From positions 1 through 45,161 of the forward strand of contig CAADYR010000139.1 in NCBI GenBank assembly GCA_900753305.1: DNA of 45,161 nt. The letters run 5' to 3'. This DNA is from Lachnospiraceae bacterium. Lineage in GTDB: Bacteria > Bacillota > Clostridia > Lachnospirales > Lachnospiraceae. Below, in pieces: positions 25,396 through 33,595 of the stretch (the stretch's first letter is position 1; the number at the start of each line of letters is the position of its first letter). The position numbers and the translations under genes are program-made. Under the pieces are notes generated by a model, which worked only from the letters and a program-made list of their open reading frames with translations, ran no database searches and was not told the origin of the DNA.

Positions 25396-26358
25396 ATGAT
25401 TAACTATTTGGGAAATGTTTCTGCGTATAGCGTGATAGGATTTATCGGTGTAGCGTTTGCATATTTACTTACATGCATTCTTCTGGGGACGGGAATTAAC
25501 CGTCTGCCCAGAGATCATGGACGTGCGTATGCTCATGATGGTGTATTATCAGCAGGTAAGCCAAGAGGAGCAGGATTTATCTTTATATTGGTATTTGTGG
25601 CAACAGCAATCATATTTGGTGATCTGCAAAGAGAAACTGTAATTTATCTTATTCTCACAGTAGCAGCCATGATGACAGGATTCCTTGATGACTGCGCGAA
25701 AGTATCATGGGGAGAACTGCGTAAGGGTCTGCTTGATCTGGTGATCGCAGTTATGACAGCGATTACGTATGTGAATTTCAATGGAAGTGATATAACCATT
25801 GCATTAACAGGACAGACATTTGCATTAAACCCCGTTGTATATGGTATACTGGCAGTTATTCTGGTATGGGGTTCTATCAATGTAACAAACTGTGCAGATG
25901 GTGTTGACGGATTGTCAGGAACACTTGCCAGTATCACGCTGGCAACAGTATATCTGATCATGCAGAGTAAGGATATTGCACCGGATTTTGCATATTTGAT
26001 CTTATTGTTCATTGCATGTATTCTCGGTTATCTGTGGTATAATGCAACTCCAAGCTGTCTGATGATGGGAGATGCAGGGTCACGTGCCATTGGACTGTTT
26101 ATTGCAATTGCGGTAATGAAGATGGGAAGTCCACTCTTATACCTGCTGGTTGCATGTGTACTGATGGTAGATGGAGGTATCGGGCTGGTAAAGGTATCAT
26201 TACTTCGTTATCTGCATATTAAGATATTGACGAAAGTACGTACACCGCTTCACGATCATGTAAGAAAGAACAAGAACTGGTCTAATGCGCAGACAGTATT
26301 CAAATTTGCTATTATTCAGATTATGATATCGGCAGCAGTAGTATGGCTGGTAGTATAA
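25396..26358 (+). CDS. MraY-like phospho-N-acetylmuramoyl-pentapeptide transferase family protein
   Basis: A 320-residue protein with about ten membrane helices. MraY motifs are present: FLDDCAKV, NVTNCADGVDGL, MMGDAGSRAIG and PLHDHVRKNKNWSNAQ. Family enzymes transfer phospho-MurNAc-pentapeptide or a related sugar phosphate to undecaprenyl phosphate to make a lipid I-type intermediate. It is not in a division/cell wall cluster. The HDH motif supports MraY over the WecA/TagO group. Whether it is the essential MraY or a second paralogue cannot be decided here. AAGGAGAT precedes the ATG. Confidence 0.85.
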   Translation: MINYLGNVSAYSVIGFIGVAFAYLLTCILLGTGINRLPRDHGRAYAHDGVLSAGKPRGAGFIFILVFVATAIIFGDLQRETVIYLILTVAAMMTGFLDDCAKVSWGELRKGLLDLVIAVMTAITYVNFNGSDITIALTGQTFALNPVVYGILAVILVWGSINVTNCADGVDGLSGTLASITLATVYLIMQSKDIAPDFAYLILLFIACILGYLWYNATPSCLMMGDAGSRAIGLFIAIAVMKMGSPLLYLLVACVLMVDGGIGLVKVSLLRYLHIKILTKVRTPLHDHVRKNKNWSNAQTVFKFAIIQIMISAAVVWLVV

Positions 26359-26363
26359 AAAAG

Positions 26364-26403
26364 GGAGTCTTTGTATGGATTAAATACAAAGACTCCTGTT
26401 TGT
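26364..26403. terminator. Bidirectional terminator between mraY-like and ABC-F genes
   Basis: GGAGTCTTTGTA (26364-26375) pairs perfectly with TACAAAGACTCC (26385-26396), with T-rich sequence after it and A-rich sequence before it. It ends both convergent transcripts. Confidence 0.85.
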
Positions 26404-27957
26404 TTAGATTCTAAGACTCCATTGTGAACAGTCCCATACGTCAGTTGCCAGTCCATCATAGAAATCAGGTTCATGGCAGACCATGAGAATACTTCCCTTG
26501 TACTCCATAAGAGCACGTTTTAATTCTGCCTTGGCATCCACATCGAGATGGTTAGTCGGCTCATCCAACAGCAGAATATTAGTCGGTTTGTTGATGAGCT
26601 TACACAATCTGACCTTTGCCTGTTCACCACCGCTTAATACCTTGACCTTACTCTCAATATGCTTGGTAGTCAGACCACATTTAGCCAGAGCACTTCGCAC
26701 CTCATACTGACTCAGAGAAGGGAAATCCTTCCAGATTTCTTCGATACAGGTTGTAGCAATGGACTGATCCATTTCCTGTTCAAAGTAACCAATCTCCAGA
26801 TAATCACCCAATTCTACACCGCCGTTGAGCGCAGGGATAAGTCCCAGTATGCTCTTTAACAAAGTAGTTTTACCAATACCATTAGCACCTGTCAGCACGA
26901 TTTTCTGCCCTCTTTCCATAGAGAGGTTCAATGGCTTGGAGAGGGCTTCATCATAGCCGATAACCAGACTCTTGGTAGTGAAAATATATCTGCCGCTGGT
27001 TCTGGCTTCCTTGAAGTGAAATTCAGGCTTGGGCTTCTCGGCTGCAAGCTCGATAACCTCCATTTTGTCCAGCTTCTTCTGACGGGACATTGCCATATTT
27101 CTGGTAGCAACTCTTGCCTTATTACGGGCAACGAAATCTTTCAGATCAGCAATTTCTTTTTGCTGTTTATTATAGGCAGCTTCTAACTGTGCCTTTTTCA
27201 TGGCATAGACTTCCTGAAACTTGTCATAATCACCGACATAGCGGGTAAGCTGTGCATTATCCATATGGTAAATAATATTAATGACGCTGTTAAGGAAGGG
27301 AATGTCATGGGAGATCAGGATAAAGGCATTCTCATATTCCTGAAGATAGCGCTTGAGCCATTCAATATGATTTACATCCAGATAGTTGGTCGGCTCGTCT
27401 AACAGCAGGATATCAGGCTTCTCTAATAACAGTTTGGCAAGCAGGACTTTGGTACGTTGTCCACCACTTAAATCCGTTACATCGGCATCCAGACCAACTT
27501 CCAATAAGCCAAGGGCTCTGGCTACTTCTTCAATCTTGGAATCGATCATATAGAAATCATGCTGTGTGAGAAGCTCCTGGATCGTACCTAACTCTTCCAT
27601 ATATTCTTCCAGTTCTGTTTCAGAGGCTTCGCCCATTTTGTCGCAGATTTCATTCATGCGGGCTTCCATTTCATATAGAAAATCAAAAGCAGAGGCGAGC
27701 ACATCGCATATCGTCATGCCTTTTTGCAGAGCGGTGTGCTGATCCAGATAACCGACACGGACATTTTTCGCCCATTCTATTTTACCTTCATCCGGCATCA
27801 GCTTACCAGTAATAATATTCATGAAAGTAGATTTACCTTCTCCATTTGCGCCCACAAGTCCGATATGTTCGCCTTTCAGGAGACGGAAGGATACGTTCGT
27901 AAAAATAGTTCTGTCCCCAAAACCATGGGAAAGATTCTCTACATTTAAAATACTCAT
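26404..27957 (-). CDS. ABC-F family ATPase (YkpA/YbiT-like)
   Basis: A 517-residue soluble protein with two ABC domains and no membrane segments. Walker A motifs are GANGEGKST and GANGIGKTT, signatures LSGGQRTK and LSGGEQAK, and both Walker B segments read LLLDEPTN. The charged linker between the domains (about residues 235-320, rich in Lys/Glu/Ala) is the P-site tRNA interaction motif of ABC-F proteins. Such proteins act on the ribosome as translation factors; some give antibiotic protection. The C-terminal CHEPDFYDGLATDVWDC matches the YbiT/YkpA type more than resistance proteins. Confidence 0.9.
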   Translation of the reverse strand: MSILNVENLSHGFGDRTIFTNVSFRLLKGEHIGLVGANGEGKSTFMNIITGKLMPDEGKIEWAKNVRVGYLDQHTALQKGMTICDVLASAFDFLYEMEARMNEICDKMGEASETELEEYMEELGTIQELLTQHDFYMIDSKIEEVARALGLLEVGLDADVTDLSGGQRTKVLLAKLLLEKPDILLLDEPTNYLDVNHIEWLKRYLQEYENAFILISHDIPFLNSVINIIYHMDNAQLTRYVGDYDKFQEVYAMKKAQLEAAYNKQQKEIADLKDFVARNKARVATRNMAMSRQKKLDKMEVIELAAEKPKPEFHFKEARTSGRYIFTTKSLVIGYDEALSKPLNLSMERGQKIVLTGANGIGKTTLLKSILGLIPALNGGVELGDYLEIGYFEQEMDQSIATTCIEEIWKDFPSLSQYEVRSALAKCGLTTKHIESKVKVLSGGEQAKVRLCKLINKPTNILLLDEPTNHLDVDAKAELKRALMEYKGSILMVCHEPDFYDGLATDVWDCSQWSLRI

Positions 27958-28049
27958 CGTTCATTAAACCTTTCTGTGTGTAATTACTCACAAGAATTAT
28001 ATATGGAAAAGGGCATTTAGGCAACCTAAAAAGAATATGTGAATAGCTA

Positions 28050-28086
28050 TTGACACTTGAGTTAGTTTATGCTAACCTAATATTGT
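28050..28086 (+). promoter_or_regulatory. Promoter elements overlapped by a DtxR/IdeR-like iron box
   Basis: TTAGTTTATGCTAACCTAA (28062-28080) matches the IdeR/DtxR consensus TTAGGTTAGSCTAACCTAA at 17 of 19 positions. The differences are positions 5 and 9. It overlaps promoter-like elements: TTGACA at 28050-28055, TTGAGT at 28057-28062 and TATTGT at 28081-28086 (18 bp after TTGAGT). A repressor bound here would block the promoter. The consensus is established for actinobacterial iron regulators; use by this organism is inferred. Confidence 0.6.
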
Positions 28087-28099
28087 AAAGAAAAGATAT

Positions 28100-28126
28100 C
28101 GGTAAGAGGGGAATTCTTCTCAACCG
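28100..28126 (+). other. 5'-UTR hairpin before the 34-residue membrane peptide gene
   Basis: CGGT...ACCG (28100-28103 and 28123-28126) encloses AGAGGGG/CTTCTC pairs with G-T wobbles and an AATT loop. It ends 17 bp before the start codon and leaves the ribosome site GGAAGGTG exposed. Function is unknown. Confidence 0.4.
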
Positions 28127-28143
28127 CAAAGGAAGGTGTAATT

Positions 28144-28248
28144 ATGGCAAATGCTGTTTTAATTACTGTTCTGGTCGGTGTTGGATATATGGTATTGAAG
28201 TACCTTGTGAAGAAGCTCGCCAGGATAGAATTCAAAAAAACAAATTAA
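28144..28248 (+). CDS. 34-residue single-pass membrane peptide
   Basis: ATG at 28144 has GGAAGGTG seven bases before it. The product has 34 residues: MANAVLITVLVGVGYMVLKY as a membrane segment, then a basic cytoplasmic tail (LVKKLARIEFKK). There is no Cys, so it is not the usual FeoB-associated Cys-rich protein. It has its own promoter region with an iron-box-like operator, a 5'-UTR hairpin and a terminator (28313-28345). That arrangement argues for a real, separately regulated gene. No known family is recognised. A subunit or regulator of an iron-related membrane protein is a speculative role. Confidence 0.6.
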   Translation: MANAVLITVLVGVGYMVLKYLVKKLARIEFKKTN

Positions 28249-28312
28249 ACAACGGGTATAAGGAAATTTTTGTATTGATAAAAACTTTTCCTTTCACTTA
28301 TATCACACAGCC

Positions 28313-28345
28313 AAAGAGGAACCGGGAAGGTTCCTCTTTTATTTT
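28313..28345 (+). terminator. Terminator after the membrane peptide gene
   Basis: AAAGAGGAACC (28313-28323) pairs with GGTTCCTCTTT (28329-28339), then a T-rich tail. A weaker hairpin at 28260-28294 (AAGGAAATTTTT with AAAAACTTTTCCTT) lies just upstream. Confidence 0.85.
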
Positions 28346-28400
28346 GCGTGTGCTTATGATACTATGAAGGCATATGCAATAATGGAAAAGGGGCATAAAT

Positions 28401-28883
28401 ATGGCTAAAAATAAAGAAATTAAGACAAATGCAATGCGTCTTCTGGAGACGAAGAAGATTCCTTATGAAGCGCATACATATGAATGTGATGAATTTGTAG
28501 ACGGTATTCAGATTGCAGATATGCTGGGACTGCCACATGAAAAAGTGTATAAAACACTGGTGACACAGGGAAACAGCAAGAACTATTTTGTGTTTGTTAT
28601 TCCAATCGAAGCAGAACTGGATATGAAGAAAGCAGCGAAATCTGTAGGCGAGAAATCCGTTGCCATGCTTCACGTAAAAGATATCAATGCAGTAACAGGT
28701 TACATTCGTGGCGGCTGTACTGCGATAGGAATGAAGAAGCAGTATGTGACCAGAATTGATGAGAGCGCAACAGCTTTGGAGAAGATGATCGTAAGCGGAG
28801 GTAAGCTTGGTATGCAGTTAGAACTGTCACCACAGGATCTGGCAAAGGCAGCTAATGCGGAATTTGCAGATATTACAGCATAA
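28401..28883 (+). CDS. ybaK: Cys-tRNA(Pro)/Cys-tRNA deacylase, YbaK family
   Basis: The enzyme hydrolyses Cys-tRNA(Pro) made by error-prone prolyl-tRNA synthetase. The 160-residue protein matches YbaK/EbsC length. It has HTYECDEFVDGIQIADMLGL, the conserved KTLVTQG with catalytic Lys, the YFVFVIP strand, and the GYIRGGCTAIGMKK loop. It opens a long co-directional run; the fumarase alpha gene begins 37 bp downstream. The terminator at 28313-28345 lies upstream, so its promoter should be in 28346-28400. Confidence 0.94.
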   Translation: MAKNKEIKTNAMRLLETKKIPYEAHTYECDEFVDGIQIADMLGLPHEKVYKTLVTQGNSKNYFVFVIPIEAELDMKKAAKSVGEKSVAMLHVKDINAVTGYIRGGCTAIGMKKQYVTRIDESATALEKMIVSGGKLGMQLELSPQDLAKAANAEFADITA

Positions 28884-28920
28884 ACAGGAATCACGATATC
28901 GCAGAAATATAGGAGGACGC

Positions 28921-29763
28921 ATGAGAACAATTAATCTAAGTGACGTAACAGCCAACATCAAAGAGATGTGTATCGAAGCCAATCATTATCTGACACCGGA
29001 TATGGATGAAGCATTGAAAAAGGCTGTAGATACAGAGAAAAGCAGCCTGGGTAAGCAGATTTTGAATCAGCTTCAGGATAACCTTACAATTGCAGGCGAG
29101 GATATGATACCGATCTGTCAGGATACGGGAATGGCAGTGGTATTTATGGAAATCGGACAGGATGTGCATTTCGAGGGCGGTTCTCTGGAAGAAGCGATCC
29201 ATGAAGGTGTAAGACAGGGATATGTAGAAGGCTTCCTGCGTAAATCTGTGGTAAAAGATCCACTGATCCGCGAAAATACGAAGGACAACACACCTGCCAT
29301 CATTCATTACAGTATTGTAAGCGGAGATCAGGTCAAGATCACAGTAGCACCGAAGGGTTTTGGCAGCGAGAATATGAGTCGTGTGTTTATGTTAAAACCT
29401 GCTGATGGTATCGAAGGTGTGAAAAATGCCATTCTCACGGCGGTAAAGGATGCAGGTCCGAATGCCTGTCCACCTATGGTAGTAGGTGTTGGAATCGGTG
29501 GTACTTTTGAAAAATGTGCGTTGATGGCAAAACAGGCACTGACCAGACCTGTGAATGAACATTCTACGATTCCTTATGTGAAAGAGATGGAAGAGGAATT
29601 ACTGGAACGTATCAACAAGACGGGTATTGGACCCGGAGGACTTGGTGGTACTACGACAGCTCTGGCAGTCAATATCAATACCTATGCAACACATATTGCC
29701 GGTCTGCCTGTGGCAGTAAATATATGCTGTCATGTAAACAGACACTCAGTAAGGGTATTATAA
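28921..29763 (+). CDS. Fumarate hydratase class I, alpha subunit (N-terminal domain type)
   Basis: This is the 4Fe-4S half of the two-subunit class I fumarase that interconverts fumarate and malate. ATG 28921 has AGGAGG six bases before. In 280 residues it shows PICQDTGMAVVF (cluster Cys), the segment PNACPPMVVGVGIGG (second Cys) and TGIGPGGLGG, followed near the end by NICCHVNRHS (third Cys). The beta subunit gene follows after 18 bp. L(+)-tartrate dehydratase is a close alternative, but fumarase is more common in this setting. Confidence 0.9.
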   Translation: MRTINLSDVTANIKEMCIEANHYLTPDMDEALKKAVDTEKSSLGKQILNQLQDNLTIAGEDMIPICQDTGMAVVFMEIGQDVHFEGGSLEEAIHEGVRQGYVEGFLRKSVVKDPLIRENTKDNTPAIIHYSIVSGDQVKITVAPKGFGSENMSRVFMLKPADGIEGVKNAILTAVKDAGPNACPPMVVGVGIGGTFEKCALMAKQALTRPVNEHSTIPYVKEMEEELLERINKTGIGPGGLGGTTTALAVNINTYATHIAGLPVAVNICCHVNRHSVRVL

Positions 29764-29781
29764 GAAAGGCAGGGCAGAAAA

Positions 29782-30333
29782 ATGGACAAACATATTACAG
29801 CACCGATAGATGCACAGACAGCAAAACAGTTACGTGCAGGCGATTATGTATATATTACGGGAACAATTTACACTGCAAGAGATGCCGCTCATCTGCGTAT
29901 GGATGAGGCATTGAACAGAGGCGAGAAGCTTCCTGTTTCACTGGAAAATAATATTATTTATTATATGGGTCCATCTCCGGCAAGAGAAGGCAGACCCATC
30001 GGTTCCGCAGGACCGACAACTGCCAGCCGTATGGACAAATATGCGCCCAGATTACTGGATCTTGGCTTAAAAGGCATGATCGGAAAGGGCAAAAGAAGTC
30101 AGGCGGTTAAAGAGGCTATCATCCGTAACAAGGCTGTGTATTTTGCAGCAGTAGGTGGTGCCGGAGCGCTTCTTTCCAAGTCTATTCTGTCATCAGAGGT
30201 TGTAGCCTATGATGATCTGGGAACAGAGGCGATCCGCAGGCTGGAAGTAAAGGACTTCCCGGTTATTGTTGTAATAGACAGTGAGGGCAATAACCTGTAT
30301 GAGACTGCCATAGAGGAATTTAAACAGGAATAA
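29782..30333 (+). CDS. Fumarate hydratase class I, beta subunit (C-terminal domain type)
   Basis: The 183-residue swivelling domain partner of the preceding subunit. GPSPAREGRPIGSAGPTTAS and the KGKRSQAVKEAI segment are the substrate-binding signatures of the beta chain, and AVGGAGALLSKSI is typical. Spacing of 18 bp to the alpha gene shows one operon. With pflB and a D-2-hydroxyacid dehydrogenase in the window it fits a mixed-acid fermenter, although a link between these is inference. Confidence 0.9.
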   Translation: MDKHITAPIDAQTAKQLRAGDYVYITGTIYTARDAAHLRMDEALNRGEKLPVSLENNIIYYMGPSPAREGRPIGSAGPTTASRMDKYAPRLLDLGLKGMIGKGKRSQAVKEAIIRNKAVYFAAVGGAGALLSKSILSSEVVAYDDLGTEAIRRLEVKDFPVIVVIDSEGNNLYETAIEEFKQE

Positions 30334-30363
30334 ATATAAGGAAAGCAGAAAGGCAGAAGATAT

Positions 30364-30816
30364 ATGAAACTGTTAATTCAGAGAGTAAAAGAAGCTGCAG
30401 TTGCAGTAGATGGGGAAACAATAGGACAGATCGGACATGGTTTGCTGGTTTTTGTAGGCGTAGCAGATACGGATACGAAACAGATTGCGGATAAATTAGT
30501 CGATAAACTGACAAAACTGCGTATTTTTGATGATGAACAGGGTAAGACGAATCTCTCGGCAGCAGATGTGCAGGGAGAATTTCTCATTATTTCCCAGTTT
30601 ACATTATATGCTGACTGCCGCAAGGGGAATCGTCCTTCCTTTACCAGCGCAGGAAAGCCGGAGCTTGCCAATGAATTGTATGAGTATATCATTGATTCCG
30701 TTAGGGCAAAAGGCTTTCATACAGAGCATGGCAGCTTTGGGGCAGATATGAAGGTGTCGCTTTTAAATGACGGACCTTTTACCATTATGTTGGATTCTGA
30801 TGAATTGGTGAAGTGA
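30364..30816 (+). CDS. dtd: D-aminoacyl-tRNA deacylase
   Basis: The enzyme removes D-amino acids mischarged on tRNA (and Gly from tRNA-Ala). The 150-residue product has the family signatures MKLLIQRVKEAAVAVDG, the catalytic LIISQFTLYADCRKGNRPSF, and the cross-subunit Gly-Pro motif in NDGPFTIML. Normal length. It sits 30 bp after the fumarase beta gene, separated by an AGGAAAGCAGAAAGG stretch that supplies the ribosome site. Together with ybaK this run carries two tRNA editing enzymes. Confidence 0.95.
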   Translation: MKLLIQRVKEAAVAVDGETIGQIGHGLLVFVGVADTDTKQIADKLVDKLTKLRIFDDEQGKTNLSAADVQGEFLIISQFTLYADCRKGNRPSFTSAGKPELANELYEYIIDSVRAKGFHTEHGSFGADMKVSLLNDGPFTIMLDSDELVK

Positions 30817-30848
30817 TAAAGGGAAAAAGTAAAAGGAAGGAAATGAAA

Positions 30849-32609
30849 ATGGAAATCAGAAAGTATACAACATCAGAGTTGATCAAGAGGTTTATGCCTT
30901 ATTTCAAACCATATTATAAGACTTTGTTCACGGATCTGTTCTGTGCGGCACTGACTACGATATGCGAGATCATTCTGCCGCTGATTATCAGGCAGATCAC
31001 CAATACCGCTTTGCAGGATGTAGCGCTGCTGACAACTAAGATGATAGCAAGTCTTGGATTTTTGTATTTCATCCTGCGTATTATCGACTGTCTTGCCAAC
31101 TATTATATGGCTGATATAGGCCATGTTATGGGTGCTAAGATAGAAACAGATATGCGCCGGGATGCCTATGCGCATTTGCAGCAGTTGTCTAATACTTATT
31201 TTAATAATACAAAAGTCGGACAGATTATGGGTCGAATTACCAATGACTTGTTCGAAGTAACAGAATTTGCACATCATTGTCCGGAAGAATTTTTTATCGC
31301 GGCATTGAAGATCGTGATTTCCTTTATTATCCTTGCAAGGATTCATCTGTTACTGACAGTTATGGTATTCATTTTTGTACCTATTATGACCATTGTGTGC
31401 CGTATGATCAATAAGAAGATGCGCTCTGCCTTTGGACAGCAGCGTTATCAGATCGGTGAACTGAACGCCAAGATAGAGGACAGCCTGTTAGGTCAGAAGG
31501 TTGTAAAAGCATTTACCAATGAAGAGATAGAGAAGGAAAAGTTCGAGGAAGGAAATCAGGAGTTTTTAAAGATCAAAACGTACACTTATATGCTTATGGG
31601 TATGTTCAATACTTCTACAAGAATATTTGACGGTCTGATGTATCTGGTCGTTATTTTAGGAGGTGGCTATTTCCTCATGCAGCAGCAGATCCTTCCCGGG
31701 GATATGGTCGCTTATGTTATGTATGTGTCCACTTTGATCGCGACTATCCGCAGGATCATTGAATTTGCAGAGCAGTTCCAGAGAGGTATTACAGGTATCG
31801 AAAGATTTATTCAGATCATGGATGCCGATGTTGAGATATTTGATGAACCGGATGCAAAAGAACTGGTGAATCCTAAGGGTGAGATCGTATTTGAAAATGT
31901 AAGTTTTGAATATCCGGATGACCATAATAAGGTATTCCATAACTTAAATCTGACGATCCATGCGGGCGAGAAGCTGGCAATTGTAGGACCCTCCGGCGGT
32001 GGTAAGACTACGTTATGTAATCTGATCCCCAGATTCTATGATGTATCGGGTGGAACGATCACTCTGGATGGCAATAACATCAGAGGACTTACGCTAAAGA
32101 GTCTGCGTCAGAATATTGGTATTGTACAGCAGGATGTTTACCTGTTTTCTGGAACAGTCTATGAAAATATTGCTTATGGCAAGCCGGGAGCTTCTAGGGA
32201 AGAAGTCATGGAGGCTGCCAGAAGAGCAGGTGCAGACGAATTTATACGGGGACTTAGAGATGGGTATGATACTTATGTGGGTGAACGTGGTGTGAAGCTT
32301 TCAGGAGGACAGAAGCAGCGTATCAGTATTGCCAGAGTATTTTTAAAGAACCCGCCTATTATTATTCTGGATGAAGCCACATCTGCGCTGGACAATGAGA
32401 GCGAATATGCAGTGGCAAAGTCACTAAATGAGCTTGCAAAAGGCAGAACGACTCTTACCATTGCACATAGATTGTCAAGTATCCGCAATTCGGACAGGAT
32501 TCTGGTACTTACAGATGAGGGTATTGTAGAAGAAGGTAATCATGATGAGCTGATGGCTCTGGGGGGTATTTATCATCAGTTCTATATGATGGCAAATGAG
32601 ATTAAATAG
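30849..32609 (+). CDS. ABC exporter (half transporter, canonical ATPase)
   Basis: A 586-residue half transporter. ATG 30849 is chosen for its distance to AAGGAAGG (30832-30839); the frame opens at 30813. Six membrane helices (1-320) precede an ATPase domain with Walker A GPSGGGKTT, signature KLSGGQKQR and Walker B IIILDEATSALD. All motifs are canonical, so it can work as a homodimer, unlike the pair at 21855-25326. It resembles lipid/multidrug exporters (MsbA/BmrA/YknU group). The CPBP protease gene follows in 19 bp and the two may act together. Confidence 0.9.
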   Translation: MEIRKYTTSELIKRFMPYFKPYYKTLFTDLFCAALTTICEIILPLIIRQITNTALQDVALLTTKMIASLGFLYFILRIIDCLANYYMADIGHVMGAKIETDMRRDAYAHLQQLSNTYFNNTKVGQIMGRITNDLFEVTEFAHHCPEEFFIAALKIVISFIILARIHLLLTVMVFIFVPIMTIVCRMINKKMRSAFGQQRYQIGELNAKIEDSLLGQKVVKAFTNEEIEKEKFEEGNQEFLKIKTYTYMLMGMFNTSTRIFDGLMYLVVILGGGYFLMQQQILPGDMVAYVMYVSTLIATIRRIIEFAEQFQRGITGIERFIQIMDADVEIFDEPDAKELVNPKGEIVFENVSFEYPDDHNKVFHNLNLTIHAGEKLAIVGPSGGGKTTLCNLIPRFYDVSGGTITLDGNNIRGLTLKSLRQNIGIVQQDVYLFSGTVYENIAYGKPGASREEVMEAARRAGADEFIRGLRDGYDTYVGERGVKLSGGQKQRISIARVFLKNPPIIILDEATSALDNESEYAVAKSLNELAKGRTTLTIAHRLSSIRNSDRILVLTDEGIVEEGNHDELMALGGIYHQFYMMANEIK

Positions 32610-32628
32610 AGAAAGGTAGTATAAGGGT

Positions 32629-33594
32629 ATGGCAGAAGAGAAGAAGAGAAAACTGGTCGGGATAGAAGATCCCCAGATAGAAACAAAACGAATTTCCATT
32701 TTTTTGATAGCGGCATTTGGAATTGCCTGGATCGCAGAACTTGGAGTGATCAGACCTATGTATCAAAGTGGTGATGTGGATACTGTGAAGGAAGCTGTTA
32801 ATATGATCAGTTCCATGATGTTTGCACCTGCTTTTGCAGCATTGATTTCCAGGGTGCTGACTAAGGAAGGTCTGCTTCACTCAGGATTTCAGTTTAATTT
32901 TGCAAAGCATAAGTTCTGTTTTCTGTTTGGCTGGTTTGGAACAACAGCATTGACATTTCTGGGAGCAATTTTGTATTTTGTGATTTTTCGTGATAATTAT
33001 GATGCTTCTATGTCGAATTTCGTACAGACGGCAATCGATAATGGTTCAGAACTGGATGCGGTCAACATTATAGCCAATTTCAAGACTACTTTGCTTATCA
33101 ATGTTTTCACAGCGCCGGTACTGGATGTGATCAACAGCTTTGGTGAAGAATGGGGCTGGAGAGGTTATCTGCTTCCCAAGCTGTACCGTAAGTTTGGTAC
33201 GGTTCCGGCGATTCTGATCAGTGGGTTGATCTCCGGTCTGTGGTATGCACCTTTGGTATCTCTTGGTTACTACTATGGTACAGGTTATAGCGGATATCCG
33301 TTTACAGGTATTCTGGCAATGTGTATCTTTGGTATGGTCACAGGCTGTATTTATTCTTTTATCAGTCTGAGAAGTGGCAGTATTTTCCCTGCTATTTTTG
33401 CTCATAGTGCAGTGAATGTTATGATGTCACAGGCAGCATACTTTACTTTAGATGGTGGTAATTTCTTTGTAGGACCTGCACCTACAGGTATTATTGCAGG
33501 AATTCCGTTTATGATTGCAGCCGTTGTATTTATGTTATATTTAAAGAAGCATCCGGTAGTCAGCAGCAATGATAAGGATGCACAAGAGGCATAA
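32629..33594 (+). CDS. CPBP-family intramembrane glutamic endopeptidase (CAAX protease-like)
   Basis: A 321-residue protein with about eight membrane helices. The active-site motif is in FGEEWGWRGYLLPKL (E173, E174, R178), and the later motif with catalytic His is AHSAVNVMM. ABI/CPBP proteases process prenylated proteins in eukaryotes; in bacteria several are linked to peptide maturation or self-immunity. Its position directly after an ABC exporter suggests peptide processing or immunity, but no small precursor peptide is seen nearby. GAAAGG precedes the ATG weakly. Confidence 0.88.
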   Translation: MAEEKKRKLVGIEDPQIETKRISIFLIAAFGIAWIAELGVIRPMYQSGDVDTVKEAVNMISSMMFAPAFAALISRVLTKEGLLHSGFQFNFAKHKFCFLFGWFGTTALTFLGAILYFVIFRDNYDASMSNFVQTAIDNGSELDAVNIIANFKTTLLINVFTAPVLDVINSFGEEWGWRGYLLPKLYRKFGTVPAILISGLISGLWYAPLVSLGYYYGTGYSGYPFTGILAMCIFGMVTGCIYSFISLRSGSIFPAIFAHSAVNVMMSQAAYFTLDGGNFFVGPAPTGIIAGIPFMIAAVVFMLYLKKHPVVSSNDKDAQEA

Positions 33595-33595
33595 A

